Of a DNA stretch of 64,000 nt, positions 54,397 to 62,609 are shown one piece after another; within the stretch, counting starts at the first letter, position 1, and each line of letters begins with the position of its first letter. The translations under genes were made by a program, and so were the position numbers. Below the pieces are notes generated by a model. It had not been told where the DNA came from, made no database searches, and worked only from the letters and a program-made list of their open reading frames with translations. Source of the stretch: Minwuia sp. (GTDB lineage Bacteria; Pseudomonadota; Alphaproteobacteria; Minwuiales; Minwuiaceae); NCBI GenBank assembly GCA_029210175.1, contig JARGPL010000037.1, positions 62,001 to 126,000 of the forward strand, written 5' to 3'.

Positions 54397-54777
54397 TCAG
54401 GTCTCGTCGGCAGGCAGCGGCGGCACGCGGGACACGAAATGCCCCTTCACGCCCTGGGGCCACTGCTTGTAAGGGACCTGGCCGGTCTCCGATGCATCAT
54501 ACAGTTCCGCGAACGCCACCAGCGCCGCCGCCGACGCAGCCTCGGGCGCGAACGATCCCATGACGTAGGTGATCTTGCCCGGTGCGGACAGGCCGACATT
54601 GCAATGGTGGTCGCAGCCCATCAGACAGGCATGACGGCGGGTCGCGACGCCCGATACCCCGTCGGCAACCTGTTCCACCAGCCCGCACAGCATCTCGCCG
54701 CCGGTCTGCCCGTCCGGTCCCCGCTTGGTTTCGGGGGCGAAGTTGCAGGTCTCGCAGACGGTCAGCGTGGCGGTCAT
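54397..54777 (-). CDS. DUF1636-family metal-binding protein
   Basis: 126 residues with conserved cysteines: [10 protein letters not shown] near the N-terminus and [14 protein letters not shown] in the middle, then [12 protein letters not shown]. This is the pattern of the DUF1636 small iron-sulfur- or metal-binding proteins. Start ATG 54777 is chosen because the family begins with the TVCETC segment; the frame extends to 54825. The role is unknown, but genes of this family often sit beside cobalamin or metal-uptake loci, which is not the case here. Confidence 0.82.
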   Translation of the reverse strand: MTATLTVCETCNFAPETKRGPDGQTGGEMLCGLVEQVADGVSGVATRRHACLMGCDHHCNVGLSAPGKITYVMGSFAPEAASAAALVAFAELYDASETGQVPYKQWPQGVKGHFVSRVPPLPADET

Positions 54778-54892
54778 GGTCGGGTTCCGGGAACGATGTT
54801 TCACCAATGCCGCCTTGTGCGGCACTATGGGCGACGGATCAAGTCAAACCGGCCTGATGACGGGGCCAGCCTGAAATGCGGGGAGAGGCAGC

Positions 54893-55882
54893 ATGCGGAC
54901 GTTTCGGGGACCCTGGCCGGATGGCAGGACCGGTGCAATGGCGCTGACCTTTGACTGCGACGTCACCTATGCCTATGCGCCTGCACGCCCCGGCCCGGAT
55001 GGTCCGCGCACCGGTGCGGCACTGTTCGAAAAGCAGCCAAAGCGCCTGCAGGGCTACAGCCGTGGCCTCTATGGCCTGAATGTCGGCCTGCCGCGTGTGC
55101 TCGACCTGCTGGACCGGCGCAACGTGCGCGGATCGTTCTACCTGCCCGGCGCGAATGTGGAGCGCTGGCCGGACGATTTCCGCCGTATTGTCGACGCGGG
55201 GCATGAGGTCGGTGCGCACGGCCACGAGCATGAGAACCTGTCGCTCTACAAGGACGACCCGGCGGGGGAGGCGCTGATCCTGAAGACCTGCATCGCCGCC
55301 TTCGAGAAGCATCTGGGGCGTCGCCCGACCGGCTATCGCTCCCCCGCGTGGGACATGAACCTGCATTCGGGCCGCATCCTGATGGAGGAGGGGATCACCT
55401 ATGATTCCAGCCTGTTCGCGGAGGAAGCGCCTTACCTGCTGTCGGACGCCTATCCCGATCAGCCCGACCTGCTGGAATTCCCCATCGACTGGTCGCTGGA
55501 TGACGCCACCTATTACATGTGGTTCATGCCGCCGCACCTGATGGCGCAGTTCCATGACCCGGATGAAGTGCTGCGCATCTGGCAGGCCGAACTGGACGGT
55601 ATTGTGGGGGAGGGCGGCGTCTTCACCCTGACCTGCCACCCGTCGGTCATCGGCCGCCACCACCGCATGAACATCCTCGACCGGCTGCTGGACCACGTGG
55701 AAGCCCGCGGCGACATCTGGCTCGCCCCGCTGGACGAGATCGCGGCCTGGGTGGGGCCAAGGATGGCGGAGGTTTCAGCGAGCGAGGCTGCGGATCAGGA
55801 TAAACAACGATCTCAAATCCGAAGTCACTTAAAGGGTGTCTCTGGCAGTATTTCAAAGAATCGCCTGCAAGGTTCGCGATGA
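54893..55882 (+). CDS. Polysaccharide deacetylase family protein with a foreign C-terminal tail
   Basis: 329-residue NodB-type deacetylase. Motifs: TFDCDVTY near the start, SFYLPG, VGAHGHEHENLSLY (metal-binding His-x3-His), GYRSPAWDMN, and LTCHPSVIGRHHRM near the end. The native domain seems to end near IAAWVGPRM (about residue 296); the last ~28 residues are coded by AT-rich island sequence and overlap the 3' end of the opposite CDPS-like gene. The original C-terminus was probably lost or extended by the insertion. Activity may persist because all catalytic motifs are upstream. Confidence 0.85.
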   Translation: MRTFRGPWPDGRTGAMALTFDCDVTYAYAPARPGPDGPRTGAALFEKQPKRLQGYSRGLYGLNVGLPRVLDLLDRRNVRGSFYLPGANVERWPDDFRRIVDAGHEVGAHGHEHENLSLYKDDPAGEALILKTCIAAFEKHLGRRPTGYRSPAWDMNLHSGRILMEEGITYDSSLFAEEAPYLLSDAYPDQPDLLEFPIDWSLDDATYYMWFMPPHLMAQFHDPDEVLRIWQAELDGIVGEGGVFTLTCHPSVIGRHHRMNILDRLLDHVEARGDIWLAPLDEIAAWVGPRMAEVSASEAADQDKQRSQIRSHLKGVSGSISKNRLQGSR

Positions 55883-56460
55883 TCCAAAATACCTTCTATG
55901 ACATCAATTCTCGAATTATAAATCCAATTCGCAAATATCCAACGGCCTTTGGCGTAGAATTCGTCATTGTATCCAAGAATTTCAGCGCAATAAATGGCCA
56001 ATGCCGTTTCATCCAGTATGTATTTGTTTTGTATAGACAGCAATTTTTCAGTTGCTTGTCCGTAAATACGATTGCACCAGTAATTCTTGTATTCTTCAAA
56101 TTTTGACAATACGTCAATATCTTTCCTGATCGAGTCGTTCAGCTTGAATACAAAATTCTGGTACGCCATATTTTTCTCTATTTCCGAAAAAAGACGAATT
56201 TCGTAACTAATGTCAATTCCATCGGCCAGTGTATCTCTGTATGTATTTTGGATTAATCGGGTGAGATCTAATACTTGCTGCTCAACTAATCTCTTTGGGT
56301 GTAATTCTTCTTTGCCTTCATAAGCTAAGTAGCGCAGCGTATCGCACGGCACAATCAAAGTGGATGAGTATTCTTTCAAATATACCTTGAAAAGGTATCT
56401 CAGAGAATCCTTAGTGTAAAAAGGGTTGGATAAACTGATTGGGATAAAGGCTTTTCTCAT
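55825..56460 (-). CDS. Putative tRNA-dependent cyclodipeptide synthase-like protein
   Basis: 211 residues. Motif comparison with class CDPS enzymes (AlbC as reference): AFIPISLSNPFYT has Ser9 and Asn12 in the place of catalytic Ser37 and Asn40; STLIVPCDTLRYLAYEG is the second strand; a basic helix ELHPKRLVEQQVLDLTR follows; EIRLFSEIEKNMAYQNFVFKLNDSIRKD parallels the RVRSLSELQETPEY helix region; and YILDE gives Tyr147 and Glu151, matching Tyr178-x3-Glu182, with Ser-to-Tyr spacing 138 against 141. CDPSs join two aminoacyl-tRNAs to a diketopiperazine. ATG overlaps the upstream stop (ATGA). Assignment is by eye. Confidence 0.55.
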   Translation of the reverse strand: MRKAFIPISLSNPFYTKDSLRYLFKVYLKEYSSTLIVPCDTLRYLAYEGKEELHPKRLVEQQVLDLTRLIQNTYRDTLADGIDISYEIRLFSEIEKNMAYQNFVFKLNDSIRKDIDVLSKFEEYKNYWCNRIYGQATEKLLSIQNKYILDETALAIYCAEILGYNDEFYAKGRWIFANWIYNSRIDVIEGILDHREPCRRFFEILPETPFK

Positions 56461-56981
56461 CTCTTTTTCGCCAGAGTTAAATCAATGAGCACTGAAAAAA
56501 TACTGTCTTCCATATACTTGGGGTGCAATTCAATTAAGTGTTCAAAAAAACCCGAAAAAATTTTGATTGCAACATGAGAAATTTGAAACAGGACTGCCAA
56601 AAAAAGGCAAGAAATTTGTATAAATCCATGATCCCATGAGCTTAAGTCAACACCTGCAGTTTGAGCAAAAAGAATTGCAATCGCTATTGCGTATAAAACC
56701 GCAGGTGACACTGCGGTAAACCGTAATAATGGAACAAACCATATTTGATTGCGTAATAAATCTCCCACAGAAATTTCTGGAGAATCGGAAATATTTGCCT
56801 TCAGAAGTTTTCTCAACCCGACTTTCGGAGGTATGTTCTCATTATCAATTTGAAATTGAAGTTCAATGCAAATATCTCCGTAATCAAAAAGTTGACCTGA
56901 ATTTTTCAAAAAACCGGAAAAACACAAAGCCAACGCATGAAAGCCAAATGTGGGTATGAAAAGCACAAAAAGATCACTCAT
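56457..56981 (-). CDS. Three-helix membrane protein of unknown family in the CDPS-like operon
   Basis: 174 residues, not recognised. Transmembrane segments about 3-24 (LFVLFIPTFGFHALALCFSGFL), 86-108 and 119-145, with a hydrophilic domain of ~60 residues between the first two and an amphipathic C-terminus. I take ATG 56981; an in-frame TTG at 57002 is possible. The stop overlaps the CDPS-like start by four bases, so they are co-translated and probably cooperate, for example as an anchor, exporter or target of the cyclodipeptide. No function should be assumed. Confidence 0.72.
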   Translation of the reverse strand: MSDLFVLFIPTFGFHALALCFSGFLKNSGQLFDYGDICIELQFQIDNENIPPKVGLRKLLKANISDSPEISVGDLLRNQIWFVPLLRFTAVSPAVLYAIAIAILFAQTAGVDLSSWDHGFIQISCLFLAVLFQISHVAIKIFSGFFEHLIELHPKYMEDSIFSVLIDLTLAKKR

Positions 56982-57007
56982 CTGAATCTTGTGTCCTAGC
57001 AAAAAGA

Positions 57008-58453
57008 CTAAATCTGACTGTTGCGGTTCATGTAAACAATAACACTCATGACAGCTGCCGTTAATAAGAAGCCTACAGGCGCGCCAAACGCTACATTCAT
57101 TGGTGATGAAAAGTAGCTAACCAGAACGATAGCCGTAGCTCCCGCATACACAGATAAGACCGCAGTTTTCTGAACAATTGGCAAACGCATTACTTCCGGA
57201 GCGAAAAGGGCTGTTATGACAACCGGCCCTGTTACTATAACAAGTCCAAATATTGTAAACAGAAGTTGGAGGAAATTGTAGCCCAAAAGTGTGAATATGA
57301 CATAGTACATACCGTTCGCAATAAGCAAGAATATCGCTATCCAAATTCTAGGTAGGAGAAGGTTGCTCTGGTCGATGCCAGATTTTTCACAAACAAATTG
57401 CGATAGTGGAAGCAACGCGCTGTCTGCTGTACTAATTAGAGCAGATAGACAGGCAACAAAAAAGATCGGGAGCGCAATATACGCGATCAATGGCGATTCT
57501 GAACGAGCCATTGATCGCAAAAAGGCATCAATTGTTTGTGTATCCAGACCGAGTAGCGGGCCGGATACTATTCCAACGATAGCAAAAAATGACCACAAGA
57601 GAGCCGTCGAGAACGCACCATTTACGATTCCAACTCTCAATACCTGAATACTCTCAGAAGCGGCAACCATTTGCCAAGTCCGCAATTGGGTAAACTGCAG
57701 AAAAATATTTACAACTATGACATTCGCAGTGATGGCAATTGGCAAAATAACAAATCCATCTCCAAACATTGGGTTGGGAAACCAATCTATCTTCGGTATT
57801 GATGCCGTTTCTGTTAATCTGGTAATGACCAAATAGAGGCAAATGCCTAGTGTTGTAAGGGCGCCAAGCCAGATAAGAGACCACTGAATCAAATCGGTTC
57901 GTACTACCGCGGGAAACCCACCTATAGCTGTATAAAGCAGAATTATTGCCGATACGAAGGCCAAGCTAAGTTGCAAATTCACTGTTCCAGGCGCGGCGAA
58001 AACTGAAAATATTGACACTCCAACATATAGTTCAATTAGCAAAATGCTGAGAACGCCTAAAGCGGGGACGAGACAAATCATAAATGAAGTGTTCGAACTT
58101 CTTGTGGTTTTTGACAAAAACTGGAAAAGACTGGTGCCGCTTTCTAAGGTGTCTGTTATGCCGCGTTTGTTGATGAATTTGGCAAACAGAAGAGCTCCTA
58201 GAAAATACGTAAGTGGCGCAAGAAGTATAGGAATGCCAAAAAAAGAACCCAAAGTAACAAAAAAAATCAACGCGGTGGCCAAGGATGTCGAGCTTGCTGC
58301 AAATGAACCCGAGAATTGTTTTTTATTCAAATGCTTGCCGAGCAAAAAAAAGTCACGTTGTGTTTGAATTTTTACGTATGAATTTATTCCAACGTAAACA
58401 AAGTACAGGAGGATTATCAAAGAAAACGCTGCTACTATCGTCATGGGTTGCAT
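57008..58453 (-). CDS. Sodium:solute symporter family (SSS) transporter
   Basis: About 481 residues with roughly 13 hydrophobic segments. SSS features: SFAASSTSLATALIFFVTLGSFFG near the N-terminus (unwound TM1 region), YTAIGGFPAVVRTDLIQ, and SALISTADSALLPLSQFV, the family sodium-site signature. ATG 58453 is chosen because GGAAGGA lies about eleven bases upstream; an ATG at 58489 is also in frame. The substrate is unknown; relatives carry sugars, amino acids, nucleosides or acids. It is the first gene of the three-gene island operon, 26 bases before the membrane-protein ATG. Confidence 0.88.
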   Translation of the reverse strand: MQPMTIVAAFSLIILLYFVYVGINSYVKIQTQRDFFLLGKHLNKKQFSGSFAASSTSLATALIFFVTLGSFFGIPILLAPLTYFLGALLFAKFINKRGITDTLESGTSLFQFLSKTTRSSNTSFMICLVPALGVLSILLIELYVGVSIFSVFAAPGTVNLQLSLAFVSAIILLYTAIGGFPAVVRTDLIQWSLIWLGALTTLGICLYLVITRLTETASIPKIDWFPNPMFGDGFVILPIAITANVIVVNIFLQFTQLRTWQMVAASESIQVLRVGIVNGAFSTALLWSFFAIVGIVSGPLLGLDTQTIDAFLRSMARSESPLIAYIALPIFFVACLSALISTADSALLPLSQFVCEKSGIDQSNLLLPRIWIAIFLLIANGMYYVIFTLLGYNFLQLLFTIFGLVIVTGPVVITALFAPEVMRLPIVQKTAVLSVYAGATAIVLVSYFSSPMNVAFGAPVGFLLTAAVMSVIVYMNRNSQI

Positions 58454-58514
58454 ATCTATCTTCGTCCTTCCGCAATCTTTGGAAATCATGCAAGCGCGTA
58501 CTAGGGGAGCGTTA

Positions 58515-58542
58515 ATTTTAGCACAATATTCTGTGATGAAAA
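58515..58542 (-). promoter_or_regulatory. Candidate promoter of the island operon
   Basis: Minus-strand reading: TTTTCA (58542-58537) and TAAAAT (58520-58515), spacer 16. It lies 60 bases before the symporter ATG, inside the AT-rich island, so the operon may carry its own promoter. Confidence 0.35.
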
Positions 58543-58620
58543 GAGTGTCGAGAAAGACTGTGAATTAGTGAGCCGTTGAGCGAGCACCCAATTGCGGGTT
58601 AACTCGGTTCGGTGCAGGGT

Positions 58621-59496
58621 TTACCCCAGCTTCAGGTCGATCAGCACCGTTTCCGTGTACAGATGATCCACGCGCCAGTCGGGCAGGGGCGGGTTGGCGC
58701 GGCGGACCATACGGCGATAGGGCAGCGGCACGCGGGTGCCGCCCACGGGATTGTCGTCCAGGAACCGTTCGTCGACGATCAGTCTGGCGCGCGGGTCGTT
58801 GCCCATGATCGCACCAGCCGCGCCGTCGATCATCCGGGCCAGTGCCACCGGGTCGCCGGTATAGATCAGGTCGTGGCAGAATCCCTTGTCACCCCGGTCC
58901 TGCTGCAGGAAGAAACACAGCACCTGCCCTTCGCGATCGCGCAACAGCACCGGGTGAGCAGTCAGGTCGCGATGGTCATCCAGATAACGCTGTTCCTCTG
59001 CGCCCACCAGGGGACGGATGGTGCCGTGGTCGGTGATCGCGTCCACACCAGCGTTCGCGGCGGTCTGGTCCGGCTCCCACACGAAGCGGTAATGATCGAG
59101 GTCGCGGAAGCCGCAGCTTTCCAGGATGGCGTGGACCCGCTTGCTGGGGTCGAACACCGTGTAGGTGATGTCCGGGCGTTCCTCATAGGTGCGCATCATC
59201 CGTACACCCAGATCCTCACCGCGCCAGTCGCGCAGCACGTAGATCGACGTGAAGCTGCCGAAGATGCGCTCCCGCCCGTCGATCACCCGCATGGAATAGA
59301 CGTTGCCGTGGAACCCGACGATCTTGCCATCCGCCTCCGACACCATGCCGATGTGCGGTTTCTCTCCGGCCCAGCCATAGTTCATCAGGCGGGCAAAGAC
59401 CTCCGGCGAGACGTTCCTGTTCATGTGCTGATGCAGCAGATCGGCAACCTGCGGAATGTCCGTATCGGAGCCGGGACGGATGATCGCCGGGGTCAT
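58621..59496 (-). CDS. GNAT-family N-acetyltransferase-like protein
   Basis: 291 residues. The N-terminal GNAT fold has IIRPGSDTDIPQVADLLHQHMNR, KIVGFHGNVYSMRVIDGRERIFGSFTSIYVLRDWRGEDLGVRMMRTYEER (acetyl-CoA-binding loop R-x-x-x-x-G) and HAILESCGFRDLDHYRF. A C-terminal second GNAT-like domain is probable. Start ATG 59496 overlaps the deacetylase stop by four bases. Together they look like surface-polysaccharide modification or sugar N-acetylation partners. It lies just outside the AT-rich island. Confidence 0.82.
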   Translation of the reverse strand: MTPAIIRPGSDTDIPQVADLLHQHMNRNVSPEVFARLMNYGWAGEKPHIGMVSEADGKIVGFHGNVYSMRVIDGRERIFGSFTSIYVLRDWRGEDLGVRMMRTYEERPDITYTVFDPSKRVHAILESCGFRDLDHYRFVWEPDQTAANAGVDAITDHGTIRPLVGAEEQRYLDDHRDLTAHPVLLRDREGQVLCFFLQQDRGDKGFCHDLIYTGDPVALARMIDGAAGAIMGNDPRARLIVDERFLDDNPVGGTRVPLPYRRMVRRANPPLPDWRVDHLYTETVLIDLKLG

Positions 59497-60269
59497 TGCG
59501 CTGCCCATGTCGGCATCAGTCTGGCATGATCGAGCCAGCATGCGGCAGGGTGGTCGTTGACCAGCCGCAGAACGGCCTCCAGCGCCACCCAGCAGTCTTC
59601 GTCCTGCGCCCAGACATGGGTCAGCAGCCCGGTTGGCTCCGCCGTATCGACGTCGCCCGTGCGCCTCGCGGTCAGGTGTTCGACCAGTCGGTTGGCGGTC
59701 TTCTCTGCACCGATGAAGGTGCGCCCGCGTTTCCAGGCGATCAGGTCGCAATGACCGTTGATCATTGTCAGGCCGGGGGCGACATCGGCTGTCACCCTGG
59801 GGGCGAAGACGCTGACGACGTCAAAGCCAAGGTCCGGCAGATGCGGGAAGATCTCCGGTGCGATGCGGTTCCATGGCGGGGCCAGCATCGGACAGACCCG
59901 ATCACCGAACAGGTCCGTCATCCGCAGCGAGCCTGCGCGCAGTTCCCCCAGAATATTGTCCAGGGGGCGATGCAGGCCCAGTTCCCACTTGCCCTTCACG
60001 TCGGCGGGGGAGTGGTCGGCGTGGGCAAAGCCATGTTGCAGCGGAATGGCACCTGCGCAGGCCAGCAATGGCTGCGCGATCTCATCGACGGCCTTGTCCG
60101 GTACAACGGCGATGAACACAGGCGCGCCCGTGGCGTCGGAAAGCGCCAGCATCCGCAGGATCGGGGCGGTGGGCGCATCCGCGTCATCATCACGCCACCA
60201 CAGCGTTGCGGTCTCACCCGCTTCGCCCCAGAGGTCCAGTTCCCGGCGCAGGGGATCGAGTGCGTTCAT
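59493..60269 (-). CDS. Polysaccharide deacetylase-like protein
   Basis: 258 residues. WWRDDDADAPTAPILRMLAL at the start resembles the first motif, LQHGFAHADHSP the metal-binding second motif, and MLAPPWNRIAPEIFPHLPDLGFDVVS the third. This is the short, divergent NodB-like subfamily that pairs with glycan-modifying enzymes. It starts upstream of the GNAT gene and overlaps it by four bases. Divergent from a thioesterase gene across 45 bases. Confidence 0.85.
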   Translation of the reverse strand: MNALDPLRRELDLWGEAGETATLWWRDDDADAPTAPILRMLALSDATGAPVFIAVVPDKAVDEIAQPLLACAGAIPLQHGFAHADHSPADVKGKWELGLHRPLDNILGELRAGSLRMTDLFGDRVCPMLAPPWNRIAPEIFPHLPDLGFDVVSVFAPRVTADVAPGLTMINGHCDLIAWKRGRTFIGAEKTANRLVEHLTARRTGDVDTAEPTGLLTHVWAQDEDCWVALEAVLRLVNDHPAACWLDHARLMPTWAAQ

Positions 60270-60314
60270 CTGAAGACCTGTTCCCTTGGATCATGTTGCG
60301 GCATAAGTCGGCCC

Positions 60315-60743
60315 ATGACAGAGAAAAGCCACGATCTGACCGACCCCGCAAGTTTCGAATTCTGGGCGCACGACATCGTCCGCTTCGGGGATATGGATTC
60401 AACCGGGCACGTGAACAACGTGTCATTTGCCCGCTATGTCGAAACCGGGCGCGTGCCCTTCATGCGCGCGGATTATCTGCCGGCCTATGACGATCGGCAG
60501 CGGTTCGTGGTCGGCAACCTGTCGATCCGCTTTCGCGCCCAGGCATTCTGGCCAGCCGATGTGCGCATCGGGACGCGGGTGGCAAAGCTGGGAAAGACAT
60601 CCGTCACCCTGGGTCATGGCGTGTTCATCGACGACACCTGCATCGCAACGTCGGAAACCGTGATGGTCTATATCGTTGAGGGCAAGTCCAGCCCCCTGCC
60701 GGAAAGCGTGCGGACAGTACTGACCAAGAAGTTCGATCTATAA
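60315..60743 (+). CDS. Acyl-CoA thioesterase (hotdog fold, 4-hydroxybenzoyl-CoA type)
   Basis: 142 residues. The hotdog signature is HDIVRFGDMDSTGHVNNVSFARYVETGR, with the catalytic Asp in D-x-D-xx-GHVNN. VVGNLSIRFRAQAFWPADVRIGTRVAKLGKTSVTLGHGVF forms the central sheet. ATG 60315 is chosen because the family begins 15-25 residues before the Asp motif. It is convergent with the CocE remnant, the stop codons overlapping by six bases. Substrate unknown. Confidence 0.88.
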   Translation: MTEKSHDLTDPASFEFWAHDIVRFGDMDSTGHVNNVSFARYVETGRVPFMRADYLPAYDDRQRFVVGNLSIRFRAQAFWPADVRIGTRVAKLGKTSVTLGHGVFIDDTCIATSETVMVYIVEGKSSPLPESVRTVLTKKFDL

Positions 60744-61492
60744 GTGATCACGCGGTATCGCGTCCGTGAAATCCCGCTCGAACACGCGGCGACCGCTCTC
60801 GTAGGCCTCAATCCGGCCACGCAAGTGGAAGGTGGTGGCGTCGGACCACATGTCGGCAAAGGTTTCAGTGCGGATTGACCAGCCGTCGCGGGCCAGGGTC
60901 TGGGTCCAGTGGGTTTCGCCACGGGCGGACAGGGGATCATCGGGCTGGATGGTCCAGCGTTCACGGGCGACAGAGCCGGTAATCAGGCCATGGCCGGTGT
61001 CCCGGAAGGCACCGAAGTCATCCTCGATCACCAGCGTCGTGGTCCCTGCCTGCAGGTCCTGCTCCACCCGGCGGACATGCCGTGGCGGGCGCAGTTCTTC
61101 AGGTTTCCATGGCACGGCGTTCTTGTATGCGTCACCCCAGCCGCCGATGGCCAGGGTCGCGGCCTTGATGCGACTGAAATCCTCACAGCCCGAGCCATGC
61201 TGCCAGTAGGCGTCACGATGCTGATGGCGCAGCCATGTGGCTGGCAGGAACGGTTCGTTCTCCAGCCGGTCGAGCCACATCTGCCGCCATCGTGCCCCTA
61301 CGATCTCCGGGTCCGGCGGGCGACCGTTCCGTCGCGCTTGCGGTAGGGCAGATACTCCAGGATGGCTGGCAGGGGGGCGCCGCTGGCGTTCTCAGGCATC
61401 CAGACGCGGGCCGACAGACGACACCCGTCCGCCAGCACGATAGCCATGTCTGCCTGTTCGGTGATGGACCGTGTCATTGGCTCTCCGCTCAT
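60738..61492 (-). pseudogene. Decayed CocE/NonD-family hydrolase
   Basis: Intact members have about 650-680 residues. Here the N-terminus is recognisable from 61492 (IVLADGCRLSARVWMPENASGAPLPAILEYLPYRKRDGT), then shifts frame near 61320 directly into a later part of the family, PPDPEIVGARWRQM followed by MWLDRLENEPFLPATW and GCEDFSRIKAATLAIGGWGDAYKNAVP. A second jump joins that to the C-terminal lipase-like lid region and RERWTIQPDDPLSARGETHWTQT. So two large internal deletions and a frame change removed the catalytic Ser region. It follows the DMT gene by four bases. Confidence 0.88.
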
Positions 61493-61496
61493 GGAC

Positions 61497-62462
61497 CTAC
61501 TCGCGCCGGACAGGGACCTGAGCGGCCACCCAGCGCCGCCGCACGGTCTCGCGCCAGGTGATGTAGATGCCGCTGGTGATGATCAGGATGATACCGGCGA
61601 TGGTCCACTGGTCGGGGTATTCGTCGAAGAAGGTGATGCCCCAGATCACGGCGAGCGGCAGGGCGACATATTCGAACGGGGCCACCAGCCCGGCATGGGC
61701 CAGCCGGTAGGCCTGCGACAGGCAGTAACCGGTGATGGCCACGGTCACGCCACAGATGCCCAGCAGGATGGCATCGTCCCTTGGTGGCCAGACCCAGGCG
61801 CGCAGCAGGAAATCGATGCTCGGGTCGCCGCTGCGGCCAAAGCGCCCGTCGCCGAAGGCCAGGCCGAAGGCGATGCTGAAGATCAGGAACACGAACTGGA
61901 TGTAGAACGCCATGCACGACGCCTTGTCGGCGACGCCGATCTTGCGTGTCAGCACGCTCATCATCGCGTAGCTGAAGGCGGCCAGCATGGGCAGGATCGC
62001 AATCAGGCCGAAGATGCCGCTGCCCGGGCGCACCACCACAAGTACGCCGATGAAACCGATGGCGATGCCGGTGACCCGGTGCAGGCCGACGCTTTCCTTC
62101 AGGATCAGCACGGACAGGATGGTGATGAAAAGCGGCGCGACGAAGTAGAGCGCCGTCGCCTCCGCCAGGGTCATGCTGGCCAGCGCGGTGAAGTAGAGCA
62201 TGTTGGCGCAGATGACCAGACCGCCGCGCGCCAGATGAATGCGCCAGTGCGGCGTCCGCAGGATGCGCCAGCCGCCTTCGATCTGGACCAGGACCAGCGT
62301 GAAGCAGAGACCGATCAGGCTGCGCGCGAAGACGATCTGGTGCAGCGGGTAGCCGTCGCTGAGGCCCTTGATCAGCACATCCTGCACGGAGATCGACGCC
62401 ATGCCGAGCATGACGAAGAATATCCCTGCTGCCGGACGGTCCGATGCCGCGATGACTGTCAT
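61497..62462 (-). CDS. DMT/EamA-family transporter
   Basis: About 321 residues with ten predicted helices in two EamA halves. AGIFFVMLGMASISVQDVLIK opens the first half; ALYFVAPLFITILSVLILKESVG and GFIGVLVVVRPG close it; HAGLVAPFEYVALPLAVIWGITFFDEYPDQWTIAGIILIITSGIYI closes the second. Probably exports or exchanges a metabolite. ATG 62462 has GGGGA six bases upstream; a TTG at 62474 is also in frame. It is upstream of the CocE remnant. Confidence 0.9.
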   Translation of the reverse strand: MTVIAASDRPAAGIFFVMLGMASISVQDVLIKGLSDGYPLHQIVFARSLIGLCFTLVLVQIEGGWRILRTPHWRIHLARGGLVICANMLYFTALASMTLAEATALYFVAPLFITILSVLILKESVGLHRVTGIAIGFIGVLVVVRPGSGIFGLIAILPMLAAFSYAMMSVLTRKIGVADKASCMAFYIQFVFLIFSIAFGLAFGDGRFGRSGDPSIDFLLRAWVWPPRDDAILLGICGVTVAITGYCLSQAYRLAHAGLVAPFEYVALPLAVIWGITFFDEYPDQWTIAGIILIITSGIYITWRETVRRRWVAAQVPVRRE

Positions 62463-62609
62463 TTCGATCCCCAATGAATGCGCCGGTCACGGGATACCCG
62501 CCCAATGAACCTGTCAAGCAGGCGATTGACGGCTATCATGAGACGGGGAGCGGATCACGACAGACACGATTGTCCGGTGAGGCGCTGAAATTGCGAGGGG
62601 AGAAGTCTG

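Larger units (their letters stand above)
55797..58600. mobile_element. AT-rich horizontally acquired island (no visible mobility gene)
   Basis: Composition drops sharply after about 55797 and recovers near 58600; the interval is visibly AT-rich, with codon use unlike the GC-rich flanks (runs of A and T, AAA/ATT/TTT codons). It contains three minus-strand genes and nothing else. No integrase, transposase, tRNA or long terminal repeat is visible; only a 7-base AGCGAGC is shared by the two edges, which I do not count as an att site. Boundaries are estimated by eye. Confidence 0.8.

Noticed and set aside
52434-54563. 709-codon plus-strand frame opposite uvrC
   Set aside because: Shadow of uvrC, whose domains are all intact on the minus strand.
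55879-56106. Plus-strand frame inside the AT-rich island
   Set aside because: Opposite to the CDPS-like gene, no ribosome site, no hydrophobic or motif pattern.
55777-58585. AGCGAGC direct repeat at both island edges as attachment site
   Set aside because: Only seven bases, embedded in GC-rich sequence where such matches are frequent by chance.
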